This document shows positions 63,075-64,000 of a stretch of 64,000 nt of DNA, one piece after another (position 1 is the first letter of the stretch; every line of letters starts with the position of its first letter). The stretch is taken from assembly GCF_014646075.1 (NCBI RefSeq), contig NZ_BMMT01000002.1:372001-436000 (forward strand). The letters are read 5' to 3'. This stretch comes from Saccharopolyspora thermophila (GTDB taxonomy: Bacteria; Actinomycetota; Actinomycetes; Mycobacteriales; Pseudonocardiaceae). Below the pieces are notes generated by a model, which was not told the DNA's origin, searched no databases, and saw only the letters and a list, made by a program, of their open reading frames with translations. The translations under genes and the position numbers were made by a program.

Positions 63075-63561
63075 TCAGGAGAAGATCCACGCTCCGAGCC
63101 GCCGCCGAGTGTCGGAACGCACGCTCCCTACACCGCGGACCACCGAGCGGCTAGATTTGACAACGAATCGTGTTCGACGACGTACGGCGCCGGGAAGTGC
63201 ATTGAGAGACCGCACCCGGCGGCCGCGCGGAGGGAGGTGGGAACGTGCTCGCTCGCACGTGCGGTGAATCCGGCGGCGGAGCAGCTTCCGCCCCTCGCGC
63301 CACACGCCCCCTCTAACCCATCCGGGGGCGTTACAACAAGATGGTCAGCATCACTTCCACGGTGCTGCTTCCAGGTATCCTGGCTGTTAAAGTTCCCTGA
63401 ACGCTCCGGTCGCCCCATGCGGGCTGTCAGCGCCCGAACAATCCTGCCGTGCCACCGGAAGTCAACTGCGGGCCAGCGCCGTCCCGTGCCAGAAGTCATG
63501 AAGTCCCGGTCAGCAATTGACCGGCGCTTGCGCACGAGTACTGACGAGGGAGGTCCGCGCA
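63075..63561 (+). other. Long gltB leader region
   Basis: About 490 bases without a convincing long gene. Seen here: TTGACA at 63157 with no good -10; a 23-codon frame at 63245-63316 (GTG, with GGAGGGAGG upstream) whose TAA falls in the loop of a CGCCCCC/GGGGGCG hairpin (63305-63330); and a palindrome CCAGG-TAT-CCTGG at 63371-63383. These could be a leader peptide/attenuator and an operator for gltB, but none is certain. Confidence 0.4.
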
Positions 63562-64000
63562 GTGGCTTTCTCCGCCGTCCCCGCAGCCCAGGGCCTGTAT
63601 GACCCGGCTGCGGAGCAGGATTCCTGCGGTGTCGCCATGGTCGCCGACATCCGCGGCCGCCGGTCCCACGGCATCGTCGCCGACGCGCTGACCGCGCTGG
63701 CGAACCTCGAGCACCGCGGCGCCGCCGGTGCGGAGCCCACCAGCGGGGACGGCGCCGGCATCCTGATCCAGCTACCGGACGAGCTGCTGCGCGCCGAAGC
63801 CGGTGTCGAGCTGCCGGAACCCGACGAGGCCGGGCAGCGCCGCTACGCCGCCGGCATGGCCTTCCTGCCCACCGACGTCGAGCAGCGCCGCCGCGTCGTC
63901 GAGCTCGTCGAGCGGATCGCCGCCGAGGAGAACCTGCGCGTGCTCGGCTGGCGGGACGTGCCGATCGCCCCGGAGAAGGCCGGCATCGGCGCCACCGCGC
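63562..64000 (+). CDS. gltB: Glutamate synthase large subunit (3' partial)
   Basis: Start of the large subunit of NADPH-type glutamate synthase; only 146 codons are inside the window. The first 21 residues are a propeptide; Cys22 in [15 protein letters not shown] is the N-terminal nucleophile of the glutaminase domain after processing. [28 protein letters not shown] is a family block. The GTG is preceded by AGGGAGGT 7 bases upstream. It is divergent from the btu operon. Confidence 0.96.
   Translation, partial: MAFSAVPAAQGLYDPAAEQDSCGVAMVADIRGRRSHGIVADALTALANLEHRGAAGAEPTSGDGAGILIQLPDELLRAEAGVELPEPDEAGQRRYAAGMAFLPTDVEQRRRVVELVERIAAEENLRVLGWRDVPIAPEKAGIGATA

Noticed and set aside
63307-63358. 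GlnR box upstream of gltB
   Set aside because: GTTAC is present at 63329 but the second half-site does not fit GAAAC at the required spacing.

Overview
The window is a very GC-rich actinobacterial chromosome segment with strongly GC-biased third codon positions, many GTG and TTG starts and frequent GTGA or ATGA start/stop overlaps. Gene order and content (arabinogalactan arabinosyltransferase, DUF397/XRE pairs, lspA-rluD near dnaE1, his and trp clusters followed by lgt and gltB, a bifunctional-type hisA with no trpF) point to the order Pseudonocardiales, most likely a Saccharopolyspora-like organism. This placement is inferred from content, not from an alignment. Both ends cut genes: lspA on the left and gltB on the right. 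No tRNA, rRNA, CRISPR array, insertion sequence or phage was seen.

Layout. 0-6 kb: lspA, rluD, a small conserved-type protein, the three-subunit proton-translocating transhydrogenase (pntAA-pntAB-pntB), and an HTH protein with a DUF4352-like tail. 6-9.6 kb: dnaE1. 9.7-14 kb: a Tat-exported multicopper oxidase with a small membrane protein, a divergent LysR regulator and a cytochrome P450. 14-18.6 kb: cell-envelope and hypothetical membrane proteins and a LON-domain protein. 18.6-22.9 kb: NrtR regulator divergent from nadABC, with an operator that overlaps both predicted promoters. 23-26.8 kb: a catabolic module (nitrilase-type amidohydrolase, GntR/FCD regulator, MHS-type transporter, DUF2848 protein) in which two divergent promoter regions carry related dyads. 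26.9-31.9 kb: a complete five-gene peptide/nickel-type ABC importer. 32-35.6 kb: CNNM/CBS membrane protein, YqeB-like protein, secreted M14 carboxypeptidase.

35.8-52.6 kb is the histidine locus, but hisDCB is separated from hisH-hisA-hisF-hisI by about 10.7 kb of accessory genes: a DUF397/XRE/zinc-finger trio, a truncated HemC-like protein, a single-gene candidate defence protein (Mrr-N/PUA-like, winged helix, CBS pair, HEPN with an RNELMH motif), a dicarboxylate transporter with its two-component system, and SoxR facing a split transketolase. 52.7-60 kb: a TetR regulator, trpE, the Trp-associated membrane protein, trpC, trpB, trpA and lgt. 60-63 kb: a btuFCD-like importer on the minus strand, preceded by a cobalamin riboswitch. 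63.1-64 kb: a long leader with a possible short leader ORF and hairpin, then gltB.

Regulatory style. Many genes start without a leader: a TANNNT hexamer lies exactly 6-7 bases upstream of the start codon of hisH, hisA, hisF, lgt, nrtR, the LON protein, a small membrane protein and the ABC importer. Convergent gene pairs are closed by long GC-rich hairpins. The best candidates for something new are the CBS-HEPN protein at 41.9-43.5 kb, the truncated HemC-like protein beside it, the SoxR-linked split transketolase, and an iterated near-palindrome GTCCAC-N-GTGGAC-like motif carried by rare codons.
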